Positions 37,043 through 44,075 of a stretch of 64,000 nt of DNA are shown here, piece by piece. The notes under the pieces were generated by a model. That model searched no databases and was not told the origin of the DNA. It saw only the letters and a program-made list of their open reading frames with translations. This DNA comes from Saprospiraceae bacterium (lineage in GTDB: Bacteria; Bacteroidota; Bacteroidia; Chitinophagales; Saprospiraceae): NCBI GenBank assembly GCA_019187225.1, contig JABAQQ010000002.1, positions 178,911 to 242,910 on the forward strand. Direction: 5' to 3'. The position numbers and the translations under genes are program-made. Numbering within the stretch: the stretch's first letter is position 1; each line of letters opens with the position of its first letter.

Positions 37043-37519
37043 CATGAGTCATCCCGAATTTTTCAGCAATAACTCATACCACTGAAAATGAGCGGATTGA
37101 GATGCCTCACTCCAGTCTTTCCGAGTACCCACATCCTGAAAATGTTTTTCTCCAAATACCAAAACTTATCAGACCCCGAAGGGGGCGAATTTGAATAGCC
37201 TGGCGTCAAACGCCGGGTATTCGTGAGGTCGGAGCATATCACAACCGCGAAGCGGTTGAATTTGAGGAAGTTATAAGCCAGACATTCAACCGCTTCGCGG
37301 TTGCGACACGTGGTTGGGGGCCTCGACCCGGCATTTCAAGCCGGGTTATTCAAGTTCGACCCCTTCGGGGTCTTGGGCGGGGACACATCGGGAAAATGGG
37401 ATTCAATTTACAGATAATAAGGAGAAATGAGGTTGGTAAGAAGTTAAAATGCTGATTTATAATACGTTTACGTTAAAAAGTTAAAACTTTATCCCTTCTA
37501 AAATTCGGGATGACTCATG
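37043..37519. mobile_element. MITE-like element with 20-bp terminal inverted repeats
   Basis: Left end CATGAGTCATCCCGAATTTT (37043-37062) and right end (37500-37519) are exact reverse complements. The 477-bp element holds no good gene. Its core (about 37168-37376) is nested palindromes: GACCCCGAAGGGG..., CAACCGCGAAGCGGTTG and GCCTGGCGTCAAACGCCGGG. It lies between the DUF5686 gene start and a Uma2 relic; it also covers the gene-free stretch 36933-37539. A transposase is not present, so it would need a partner in trans. Confidence 0.75.
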
Positions 37520-37539
37520 TTGATATTTTTAAAACGATT

Positions 37540-37820
37540 TTATTTCAAATCCCTCAAATCCAACTCAAAACCCGGTAGCAGGGGTTCCCCGGAAAGAGCC
37601 GCGTCAAAGTTTGGTACTACTTCCACCGGAAGGCCGGAGCGGTAAACCGCTTTCTGGCTGCGCGGGTCAATCAGCCAGGCCAGTTGCACTCCGTTCGCCA
37701 TCCATACATGGGTCAGTTTCTTTTTCAATTTTGCCAACGAATCGCTTTTGGAGCGCACTTCCATCACAAACTCTGGTACGAGGCATGAAACACCGTCCGC
37801 CTGTCCTTTCCCTCCAAATG
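37540..37820 (-). pseudogene. Uma2-family C-terminal relic next to pfkA
   Basis: A frame open for about 94 codons contains EFVMEVRSKSDSLAKLKKK and VQLAWLIDPRSQKAVYRSG, the C-terminal half of a Uma2 (DUF820) protein. A full-length relative is present at 43332-43964 with the same motifs. The N-terminal half, with the rest of the nuclease-like fold, is missing; the fragment starts within the last codons of pfkA (opposite frame, same strand). It is a truncated remnant, possibly left by the event that placed the MITE 20 bp away. A short product from ATG 37767 could still be made. Confidence 0.75.
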
Positions 37821-37822
37821 TT

Positions 37823-38812
37823 TCACTGCGCCAAAATATGCGCCATCCGCAGCAAATCTTTGTTCAGCGGCTTGCTCTTATGGATCGCTTCTTCGAAAGG
37901 TGTGAAATGCACGTTGTTGTTCCGGATGCCGGCCATAACGCCGCTTTTTCCTTCCAGGAGCGCCTCCACCGAAGCGAAGCCGAGGATACTGGCCAGCACC
38001 CGGTCGAAGGCCGAGGGTGAGCCGCCGCGCTGCAAGTGGCCGATGACCGTCACTTTGATATCGTCGTAAAAATCCACCCGTTCTTCCACATGTTTGGCGA
38101 TGTCATACACCGTGCCCATCTGGTTTCCTTCGGCGACGATGACGATGCTGAACAATTTGGCGCGTTTGGCGCCCCTTTTCAGCAATTTGATGACGTCTTC
38201 GATGGAGGACTCTTCTTCGGGGATCAGCACACCGCCCGCACCGCCGGCAATGGCGGTGTGCAGCGCGATGAAACCCGAATGACGCCCCATCACTTCCACA
38301 AAAAACAGCCGGTTGTGCGAATCCGCCGTGTCGCGGATCTTGTCCACTGCTTGTACTGCCGTATTTACCGCCGTATCGAAACCGATGGTAAAATCCGTGC
38401 CGTAGAGGTCGTTGTCAATGGTGCCGGGCAAGCCGATAATGGCGATATCGGGATACTCCGTGATGAATTGCAGGGCGCCGGTCAAAGTGCCGTTGCCGCC
38501 GATGGCGATGAGCGCGTCAATGTCGTTGTCCACTAAGTTTTCGTAAGCTTGCCGGCGGCCTTCGGGCGTCGTAAAACGCTGGCTGCGCGCTGTTTTCAGC
38601 ACGGTGCCGCCCCGGTGGATGACGTTGCTCACATCGGTGGTTTCCAGCCGTTTGATGTTGCCGTCAATCATACCTTCATAACCCCGCATGATGCCGTAGA
38701 TATGCAGGTCGTTGTTGAAAGCGTTGCGAACAATAGCGCGAACGGCGGCATTCATGCCCGGCGCATCGCCGCCGGATGTAAATACTGCGATTCGCTTGAT
38801 ATCTTTTGCCAT
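37823..38812 (-). CDS. pfkA: 6-phosphofructokinase
   Basis: Commits fructose 6-phosphate to glycolysis. The 329-residue length and motifs fit ATP-type group I PFK: FTSGGDAPGMNA at 11-22, RGYEG, RGGT, and PGTIDND (129-135) with catalytic aspartate 133. The nucleotide site reads GGNGT at 105-109 instead of the usual GGDGS/T; the Asp-to-Asn change affects a residue known to contact the Mg-nucleotide. Glycine 108 favours ATP over pyrophosphate. It is 8 bp downstream of the BadF-type kinase gene on the same strand. Its final codons merge into a Uma2 relic. Confidence 0.95.
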   Translation of the reverse strand: MAKDIKRIAVFTSGGDAPGMNAAVRAIVRNAFNNDLHIYGIMRGYEGMIDGNIKRLETTDVSNVIHRGGTVLKTARSQRFTTPEGRRQAYENLVDNDIDALIAIGGNGTLTGALQFITEYPDIAIIGLPGTIDNDLYGTDFTIGFDTAVNTAVQAVDKIRDTADSHNRLFFVEVMGRHSGFIALHTAIAGGAGGVLIPEEESSIEDVIKLLKRGAKRAKLFSIVIVAEGNQMGTVYDIAKHVEERVDFYDDIKVTVIGHLQRGGSPSAFDRVLASILGFASVEALLEGKSGVMAGIRNNNVHFTPFEEAIHKSKPLNKDLLRMAHILAQ

Positions 38813-38820
38813 AATGACTT

Positions 38821-39666
38821 TTATTCAATCGGATGTAAGTGATAATCCGCCAGGGGGTATATCGGTTTGCGGATAATAACGCCGGGTTTGAGGTTGCGTT
38901 GTTCCATGCATTGCAACAAAATTTCCTGGAAATGGTGGGCAATGGAACCTACAAAATGCATGGGAACGAGTTGGTAGCCGCTGTATTTGCAGGGCTGCCG
39001 GTCGAGAAATTCGCCCAGGCAATCGGACACGAGGTGTTGCACGAAGGGGTGTTTGATGTGGTCGCCGAGGAAACGCGTGAAAGTGGCGAGATAAGCGTTC
39101 GCGCCTTTTTCATAGACGCGGTCTTTGATGGCATCCATGCCTTCGGGGTGCGCTTCGTCGAATGCTTTATCGAGGTCGGCAGGCAATTCGCGGTAGAATT
39201 TTGCACGCACCAGCGCCTTTCCCAAATGGGTGCCGCTGCCCTCGTCGCCAAGCAACCAACCCAGCGAAGGCACGTTGTCGAGTATTTTTTCCCCGTCGAA
39301 ATAACAGCTGTTCGAACCGGTGCCGAGGATGCAGGCAATGCCGGCATGGTGGCCGCAGGTAGCGCGCGCCGCCGCCAGCAGATCGTGTTCCACTTCCACT
39401 TTGGCGTTGGGAAAAACGGTACTGATCGCCTTCGCTACGATCTCAGCCCGGTGTTCGTCGTGGACGCCCGTGCCATAGAAATACACCTCTTTGACGGCTT
39501 CGGGCTGAAGTTTGGGCGCCAGTTGGGTCTTCAAAATAGCGATGATCTCCTCTGTCGTATGGAAAAATGGGCTAAACCCCACGGTGTTTTCGAGTTGCTG
39601 GTCGCGCCCTCCGTGAATGAGCAGCCAGTCTGATTTTGTGGAACCGCAATCGGCGATGATAACCAT
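38821..39666 (-). CDS. BadF/BadG-type sugar kinase, probably N-acetylglucosamine kinase
   Basis: A 281-residue cytoplasmic member of the ASKHA fold. Motifs: IIADCGSTKSDWLL (2-15, phosphate 1), ILGTGSNSCYFDG (near 114-126, phosphate 2), SLGWLLGDEGSGTHLGKAL (near 132-150, adenosine-related). This is the standard N-acetylglucosamine kinase-like pattern in Bacteroidota. It would phosphorylate amino sugars from peptidoglycan or chitin. Together with pfkA 8 bp downstream it forms a sugar-use operon, and the next gene upstream on the plus strand is a glucosaminidase. Exact sugar preference is not readable. Confidence 0.85.
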   Translation of the reverse strand: MVIIADCGSTKSDWLLIHGGRDQQLENTVGFSPFFHTTEEIIAILKTQLAPKLQPEAVKEVYFYGTGVHDEHRAEIVAKAISTVFPNAKVEVEHDLLAAARATCGHHAGIACILGTGSNSCYFDGEKILDNVPSLGWLLGDEGSGTHLGKALVRAKFYRELPADLDKAFDEAHPEGMDAIKDRVYEKGANAYLATFTRFLGDHIKHPFVQHLVSDCLGEFLDRQPCKYSGYQLVPMHFVGSIAHHFQEILLQCMEQRNLKPGVIIRKPIYPLADYHLHPIE

Positions 39667-39910
39667 GATGATGATTCGGCTTGAACCGGAATCCCGGAAT
39701 TGATTCAGTGTTGTTTCGTTGTGCGCCTCTTACTATATTGTAAAAATTACACGAATGGGGGCAAAAATAGATTTTTCTAAAAAATTGCATGTGTATCTGC
39801 CAAAAAGTCGGAGAAAAAAATAACCAACTAATTGTTTTAAAAACGAAACAACTTGTTTTACTTTGCGGCATCATTCAACACAGTCCCTCTCACAAAAAAA
39901 GATTTTCACC

Positions 39911-40735
39911 ATGGCAAGTTTGAATCATGCCCGCACCACTTACAATAACAGCAGGGTAACGGCAGCCGAACAAGCCGAAAACCAACGGGAACAAGTACTT
40001 TGGAAACTTTTACTGGTCACTGCGCTCACCTACCTGGTCTGGAGCGACAACATTTCGATCATCCTGGGGCCGGTCTCCTTCAGCGAAACCACTGCCCAAA
40101 CGGCGGGTGAACCGGTAAAAGCGGCAATTTTCGATTTCCCGGCCACTCCTAAAAAGGGCGGTAAAAAACTGACAGAAGTCGAAGTCGTATTGCCCCCCAA
40201 CGCGCTGAACAACGTCACCTTTGCCATTGATCCGGCCTTCGCCCGGCGTTATGGCATGACGGCCGCAGAAATGGAAAACCGCCTGGTCAAGTGCCGCGAA
40301 TATGTGGAGCGCTTCGCCCCCCTCGCCGTTGCCGGGATGGAACAATACGGCATTCCGGCCAGTATTACGCTGGCGCAGGGTTTGCTCGAAAGCAACGCAG
40401 GAGAAAGCAAACTGGCGCGCAAAACGAACAACCACTTCGGCATCAAGTGTTTTTCAAAACGCTGCAAATCAGGCCACTGCGCCAATTTTACCGATGATTC
40501 GCACAAGGACTTTTTCGTCCGATACGCCAGCGCGAAAGGCAGCTACCAGGCGCACAGCCAGTTTCTGAAAAAAAGCAACCGCTACCGGGAGTTGTTCGAA
40601 CTGGAGCCCGGCGACTATCGCGGCTGGGCGCGCGGACTGGAACAGGCGGGTTATGCGACGGACAAACAATACGCCGACAAACTGATCGCCATTATTCAGA
40701 CGCTGGGGCTGGAAAGGTGGGACAGGGGGAATTGA
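39911..40735 (+). CDS. Membrane-anchored glucosaminidase (FlgJ/NamZ-like peptidoglycan hydrolase)
   Basis: ATG 39911 is preferred (MASLNHARTTY); the upstream ATG at 39863 adds residues without features. A membrane segment lies at about 33-53 (LWKLLLVTALTYLVWSDNI). The rest of the 274 residues is a glucosaminidase domain: YGIPASITLAQGLLESNAGES with catalytic Glu, NNHFGIKCF, YASAKGSYQAHSQFL and YATDKQYADKL. It cleaves between N-acetylglucosamine and N-acetylmuramic acid. Divergent from the BadF-type kinase, which may recycle the product. The gene is followed by a long hairpin. Confidence 0.87.
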   Translation: MASLNHARTTYNNSRVTAAEQAENQREQVLWKLLLVTALTYLVWSDNISIILGPVSFSETTAQTAGEPVKAAIFDFPATPKKGGKKLTEVEVVLPPNALNNVTFAIDPAFARRYGMTAAEMENRLVKCREYVERFAPLAVAGMEQYGIPASITLAQGLLESNAGESKLARKTNNHFGIKCFSKRCKSGHCANFTDDSHKDFFVRYASAKGSYQAHSQFLKKSNRYRELFELEPGDYRGWARGLEQAGYATDKQYADKLIAIIQTLGLERWDRGN

Positions 40736-40750
40736 GGTAATTAAAAATGG

Positions 40751-40853
40751 TCATTCAGGGTCATCAGGAGTCATTTTGGGAAAAGCGAAAGCCTTTGGGT
40801 AAGCCACCCCAAAGGCTTTCGCTGTTAAAAATGACTCCTGATGACGCTGAATG
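40751..40853. terminator. Long hairpin between glucosaminidase and secG
   Basis: TCATTCAGGGTCATCAGGAG... (40751-40777) pairs with 40827-40853 with one mismatch in 27. An inner stem of 15 bp (GCGAAAGCCTTTGGG, 40785-40799, with 40808-40822) follows. The structure separates convergent genes and can work as a two-way terminator. Its outer arm motif resembles the tails of the pgk copies. Confidence 0.7.
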
Positions 40854-40861
40854 ATGTCAGA

Positions 40862-41131
40862 TCACTGGGATTGCAACGGAATATCAGCCGGAGTGGCAGG
40901 GCCGCCGGTGCCGACCGTGAGCACGGCCACCACGCACAACACAACCAATGCGCCTGCGAGTACCCAGGTTGCTTTTTCAATAAAATCAGTGGAACGGGCC
41001 GCGCCGAACAATTGCTGCGCCTGGCCGCCGAAATTCGGGTCAATACCGCCGCCTTTCGGGTTCTGGATCAAAACGGCTGCCATCAGGAACACACTCACAA
41101 TGGCAATCAATACCGCAAGAGTAGGTAACAT
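40862..41131 (-). CDS. secG: Preprotein translocase subunit SecG
   Basis: An 89-residue inner membrane protein with two membrane helices (about 3-21 and 53-74) and the SecG loop motif VLIQNPKGGGIDP with FGGQAQQLFGAARSTDF between them. SecG speeds protein export with SecYE. It is the last of three minus-strand genes (lptE, TPR protein, secG), an order common in Bacteroidota. The C-terminal residues are low complexity (TGGPATPADIP). Start at ATG 41131, with the preceding gene ending 6 bp upstream. Confidence 0.93.
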   Translation of the reverse strand: MLPTLAVLIAIVSVFLMAAVLIQNPKGGGIDPNFGGQAQQLFGAARSTDFIEKATWVLAGALVVLCVVAVLTVGTGGPATPADIPLQSQ

Positions 41132-41137
41132 CTTCGT

Positions 41138-41917
41138 CTATTTTTTAAGTTTTTCAATTTCAGCCGCAAAGTACGCGCTTTTTTCGGGAAACGCCAAACG
41201 CAAACGCTCATACATATTTATCGCTTTGTCGCGGTAGCCTTGTTTTGCCAGCAAGCGGGCGAGCGTCTCGGAAATGACGTCCTTGTTTTCGGCCACGCTG
41301 CGCTCCGCCAGTTCCTGCGCGGAGAGGGTAGGGGCGGCTTCTGCTTCTTCTGCCGCCGGAGCTGGTATCTCCGGAAGCGGCTGTGGCTTCGGCTCCAGTA
41401 CCGGCGGTTGGAAGTTGCTGATCCACAGGGTGAAAGGCTGGTAAGCGATGGATTCTGCAGACTGAGGTGCGACAAATTCCACAGCCTCTTGTTTTGAATT
41501 GGAGGCCGGCGCAGGCTCCGTACCGCCGGACAAAGGCGCGTTCACTTCCGTCGAAACAACCTTTTCCACATTCCCGGCGCGTGGTTGCGGCGCCAGGGCT
41601 TCCAGTTCGCGTTGTACTACCTCGATGGGTTTCAGTTCCAGAATGGCTTCTTCCGCTGCGATGGCCATCGGTTGGAACTCAGGGATTTTGACAGCTGCAA
41701 GGTGAAACAATTTCGTCCGGTCGAGACTGTAAACGGCGGCAGTGGTCAGCATGCGGTCGGCGTCGGGGTGATCCTCCTGGCGGGCTTTGAGCGCGAGCAG
41801 GTAACGCAGGTTGTGCGCATAAGGATAGGCCAATGCCAGGGTCTTCATCTCCTCGAAAGGGATGGTGGACAGTAATTCCGGGCTGTCCAGCAAGCGATGA
41901 AAACGTTCCTGCGTCAA
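41138..41917 (-). CDS. TPR-like protein of the lptE-secG operon
   Basis: A 259-residue protein. N-terminal residues 1-110 are helical with LDSPELLSTIPFEEM and HPDADRMLTTAAVYSLDR, middle residues 110-200 are Pro/Ala/Glu-rich linker (PAPASNSKQEAVEF; PKPQPLPEIPAPAAEE), and the C-terminus (205-255) has a TPR-like ETLARLLAKQGYRDKAINMYERL. It is located between lptE and secG as in many Bacteroidota genomes. No signal peptide is visible, so it is likely cytoplasmic. The exact role is unknown; an association with envelope assembly is inference from context. Confidence 0.7.
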   Translation of the reverse strand: MTQERFHRLLDSPELLSTIPFEEMKTLALAYPYAHNLRYLLALKARQEDHPDADRMLTTAAVYSLDRTKLFHLAAVKIPEFQPMAIAAEEAILELKPIEVVQRELEALAPQPRAGNVEKVVSTEVNAPLSGGTEPAPASNSKQEAVEFVAPQSAESIAYQPFTLWISNFQPPVLEPKPQPLPEIPAPAAEEAEAAPTLSAQELAERSVAENKDVISETLARLLAKQGYRDKAINMYERLRLAFPEKSAYFAAEIEKLKK

Positions 41918-41924
41918 GGGGAGA

Positions 41925-42028
41925 GTGTTTGAGTGTTTGAGTGTTTGAGTGTTTGGGTGTTTGAGTGTTTGGGTGTTTGGGTGTTTGGGTGTTTGAGTGT
42001 TTGAGTGTGTGAGTGTTTGAGTGTTTAC
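41925..42028. repeat. Array of 13 GTGTTTGA-type 8-bp repeats
   Basis: Thirteen direct 8-bp units (GTGTTTGA, some GTGTTTGG, one GTGTGTGA) fill the gap between lptE and the TPR gene. The stop codon of lptE (42025-42027) lies in the last unit. Length changes would alter the intergenic spacing and could alter the lptE end. Confidence 0.95.
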
Positions 42029-42573
42029 CAGTTGTTGAAATAGTAGTTAAAAATATCTTCGAGCAATTGGTCGCTGATCTGCCTGATGAGTTGATCCTGG
42101 ACGGACAGCAGGTCGGTCGAGTTGGAAAATTCGGCAAAAAAAGTGAAACTCTTTTCTTTGGGCCAGTCAATTTTTTCCTCCATCATGTTTTCTGCCGCGA
42201 CCTGGATGACAATGACCAACTGGTTGAGCGACACCGTCTCGCCGGGTTTGGGCGCCACCGGCACCACGCGGTAATCCATGATCTTGCCGCTGAAATTGAC
42301 ATCGGCCTCATCGGTTTTGAGTTGCAGGCGCGTTTCTGACCGGATCTTGTCCTTTAACCGCTCCGTGAAATCAATGTTCAAGGTAGGCGGGGCGTTGATG
42401 GCCACCGTTTCAAAGGTAGTGACAAAAAAAGTATTCACCCGCGCATCAATCGAGATGCCTTTGAGCGAGTAGCAGCCGTTTGACAGTGGCAGTGGCAGTA
42501 GCAGTAGCAGTAGCAGTAGCAGTAGCAGTGGCAGTAGCAGTGGCAGTGGCAGTGGCAGTTGACGCAGGATCAT
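42025..42573 (-). CDS. lptE: LPS assembly lipoprotein LptE
   Basis: A 182-residue outer membrane lipoprotein that helps LptD insert LPS. The signal peptide is an unusually pure Leu/Pro core (residues 6-30) encoded by a microsatellite, and ends in SNGC (lipidated cysteine 34). The mature part starts YSLKGISID and contains the family pattern VNTFFVTTFETVAINAPPTL, FTERLKDKIRSETRL and VNFSGKIMDYRV, and ends QISDQLLEDIFNYYFNNW. It heads the lptE-TPR-secG run. The last codon lies in the 8-bp repeat array. Confidence 0.88.
   Translation of the reverse strand: MILRQLPLPLPLLLPLLLLLLLLLLLPLPLSNGCYSLKGISIDARVNTFFVTTFETVAINAPPTLNIDFTERLKDKIRSETRLQLKTDEADVNFSGKIMDYRVVPVAPKPGETVSLNQLVIVIQVAAENMMEEKIDWPKEKSFTFFAEFSNSTDLLSVQDQLIRQISDQLLEDIFNYYFNNW
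42484..42559 (-). repeat. Hexamer microsatellite in the LptE signal peptide
   Basis: About twelve units of CAGTAG/CAGTGG (plus-strand reading) encode a Leu/Pro core of the signal peptide. The same unit occurs in the DUF5686 signal peptide at 36830-36875. Confidence 0.9.
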
Positions 42574-42678
42574 ATTTTCTTGTGAAAAACGGTTTTTTGC
42601 TCGTTTTCGATGCCTCGCAAATATAAGTCGTTGAATTGGTTGAAGGGATAAAATAGTTTGAACGCCCAGTGTGCCGGG

Positions 42679-43332
42679 TCAACCTGTTATCAGGGCGTTG
42701 AAAAAACTTTCCAACTTGAACGGGTCGAGTTTTCCCTCCGTCCTTACGCCGCTGCACAAGTCGAGGCCGAAAGGCTGAACGGATTCGATCGCTTCCCGGA
42801 CATTTTCCGGTTTCAAACCGCCTGCCAGAAAAACCGGCACCGGTACGGATTCCACGATGCGGCGGCTGACCGACCAGTTGTGCGTGCGGCCCGTACCGCC
42901 GAGTTCCTTGACGGCGAGGTTGGGGTTGCCGCTGTCGAGCAGCAATGCGTCCACTTCGGGGGCGATGCGTTGGGCCTCGTCGAGGCTTTCTTCTCCGGTC
43001 ACGTGGATGACCTGCACGATTTTCACGCCGCCCAATGCCCGGCGAATATCGGCATAAGTGCCCGATTGCAAAGCATCCACGATCTGGACGGTGTTGGTGC
43101 TCACTTTTTGTTGATGCCCGATGATCGCCTGCGCGTCGGTTTCGCTGGTCAGCAAAAAAGTGCCGATGGGCGGCGGTGCGTTGCGGGCAATTTCGGCGAT
43201 CAGATCATCGGCGATCACACCCGGCCCGCTGGGCATGTGGCCGACCAGGCCGAGGGCGGAGGCGCCGAATTCAACGGCCAGCCGGGCTTCATCGAGGCTG
43301 CTGATGCAGCAGATTTTTACACGCGGCAACAT
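42679..43332 (-). CDS. trpF: TrpF-like phosphoribosylanthranilate isomerase
   Basis: A 217-residue (beta/alpha)8 protein of the TrpF family that isomerises phosphoribosylanthranilate in tryptophan synthesis. Motifs: VKICCISSLDEARLA at the N-terminus with the catalytic cysteine 8, DALLLDSG with the acid, and FLAGGLKPENV and LDLCSGVRTEGKLD at the phosphate site. The usual KICGI reads KICCI. No other trp genes are in the window. Its start overlaps the stop of a Uma2 gene by 1 bp, so the two are co-transcribed. A non-Trp sugar-phosphate isomerase role is possible. Confidence 0.8.
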   Translation of the reverse strand: MLPRVKICCISSLDEARLAVEFGASALGLVGHMPSGPGVIADDLIAEIARNAPPPIGTFLLTSETDAQAIIGHQQKVSTNTVQIVDALQSGTYADIRRALGGVKIVQVIHVTGEESLDEAQRIAPEVDALLLDSGNPNLAVKELGGTGRTHNWSVSRRIVESVPVPVFLAGGLKPENVREAIESVQPFGLDLCSGVRTEGKLDPFKLESFFNALITG

Positions 43333-43964
43333 TAAATTCTCATTTTCGACAAATCAAATGCCAAACCCGGGCACACATTTTCGCCTGAAAGCACATAGTC
43401 GAAGCCGTTAAAAATTTCCGACGAGCCATCCTGTCGATAAACATAGGCTTTTTCTTGAAGCGGGTCAATCAGCCACGCAAGCCGAACGCCGTTGGCAATC
43501 CAGGTATCGGTCATTTTCTTTTTCAATTTGCCGATGCGGTCAGTTTTAGAGCGAACTTCAATGACAAAATCGGGCGCCAAGCGGGCAAATCGCGTCCAGT
43601 CTTCCGGCGACATTTGATTCAGGCGTTCATCTGAAATCCATGATCCATCGGAAGCGCGGGTGGATTTATCAGGGAGTTTAAATCCGGCAGAAGGACTGAG
43701 AACGCGGCCTTTTTGAAAAGTAAGCCACCAGTTAAAGAGGTAACCATAGGCAATGCCCTCACGGACACCGCCTTGAAAATCAACGGGGGGCATGATGATA
43801 AGTTTTCCATTTTTGTCCTGTTCGATACGCAGGTGGTCGTTTTCGGCGCAGAATTCTATGAACTCTTCCTCCGTCATCGGGCGGTCAATTTTGAACTCTA
43901 TGTTTACTCCGCGAAATGTTTTTGGCAACACCAAAGGTTGTTCAATTTCCCTGGCAGCAGTCAT
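43332..43964 (-). CDS. Uma2-family PD-(D/E)XK nuclease-like protein
   Basis: A 210-residue Uma2 (DUF820) protein. Motifs: MTEEEFIEFCAENDHLRIE, LIIMPPV, APDFVIEVRSKTD and RLAWLIDPLQEKAYVYR. The family adopts a restriction-endonuclease-like fold with an E-V-R-S/K pattern at the active site; many copies occur in single genomes and their roles are unclear. Complete here. It precedes trpF with a 1-bp overlap and has a truncated relative next to pfkA (37540-37820). Confidence 0.85.
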   Translation of the reverse strand: MTAAREIEQPLVLPKTFRGVNIEFKIDRPMTEEEFIEFCAENDHLRIEQDKNGKLIIMPPVDFQGGVREGIAYGYLFNWWLTFQKGRVLSPSAGFKLPDKSTRASDGSWISDERLNQMSPEDWTRFARLAPDFVIEVRSKTDRIGKLKKKMTDTWIANGVRLAWLIDPLQEKAYVYRQDGSSEIFNGFDYVLSGENVCPGLAFDLSKMRI

Positions 43965-44075
43965 GGCAAAAAAATTTGTCCAAAGATAAAGGAAAACGTA
44001 CGACTTACGACATACGACATAAAAATGGTCGGTAATTGGGGATGCACATTTTAAGTTAACGCAAGTCGCAAGTCG

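Noticed and set aside
41925-42028. 8-bp repeat array as a CRISPR array
   Set aside because: Units are 8 bp with no spacers, and there are no cas genes.
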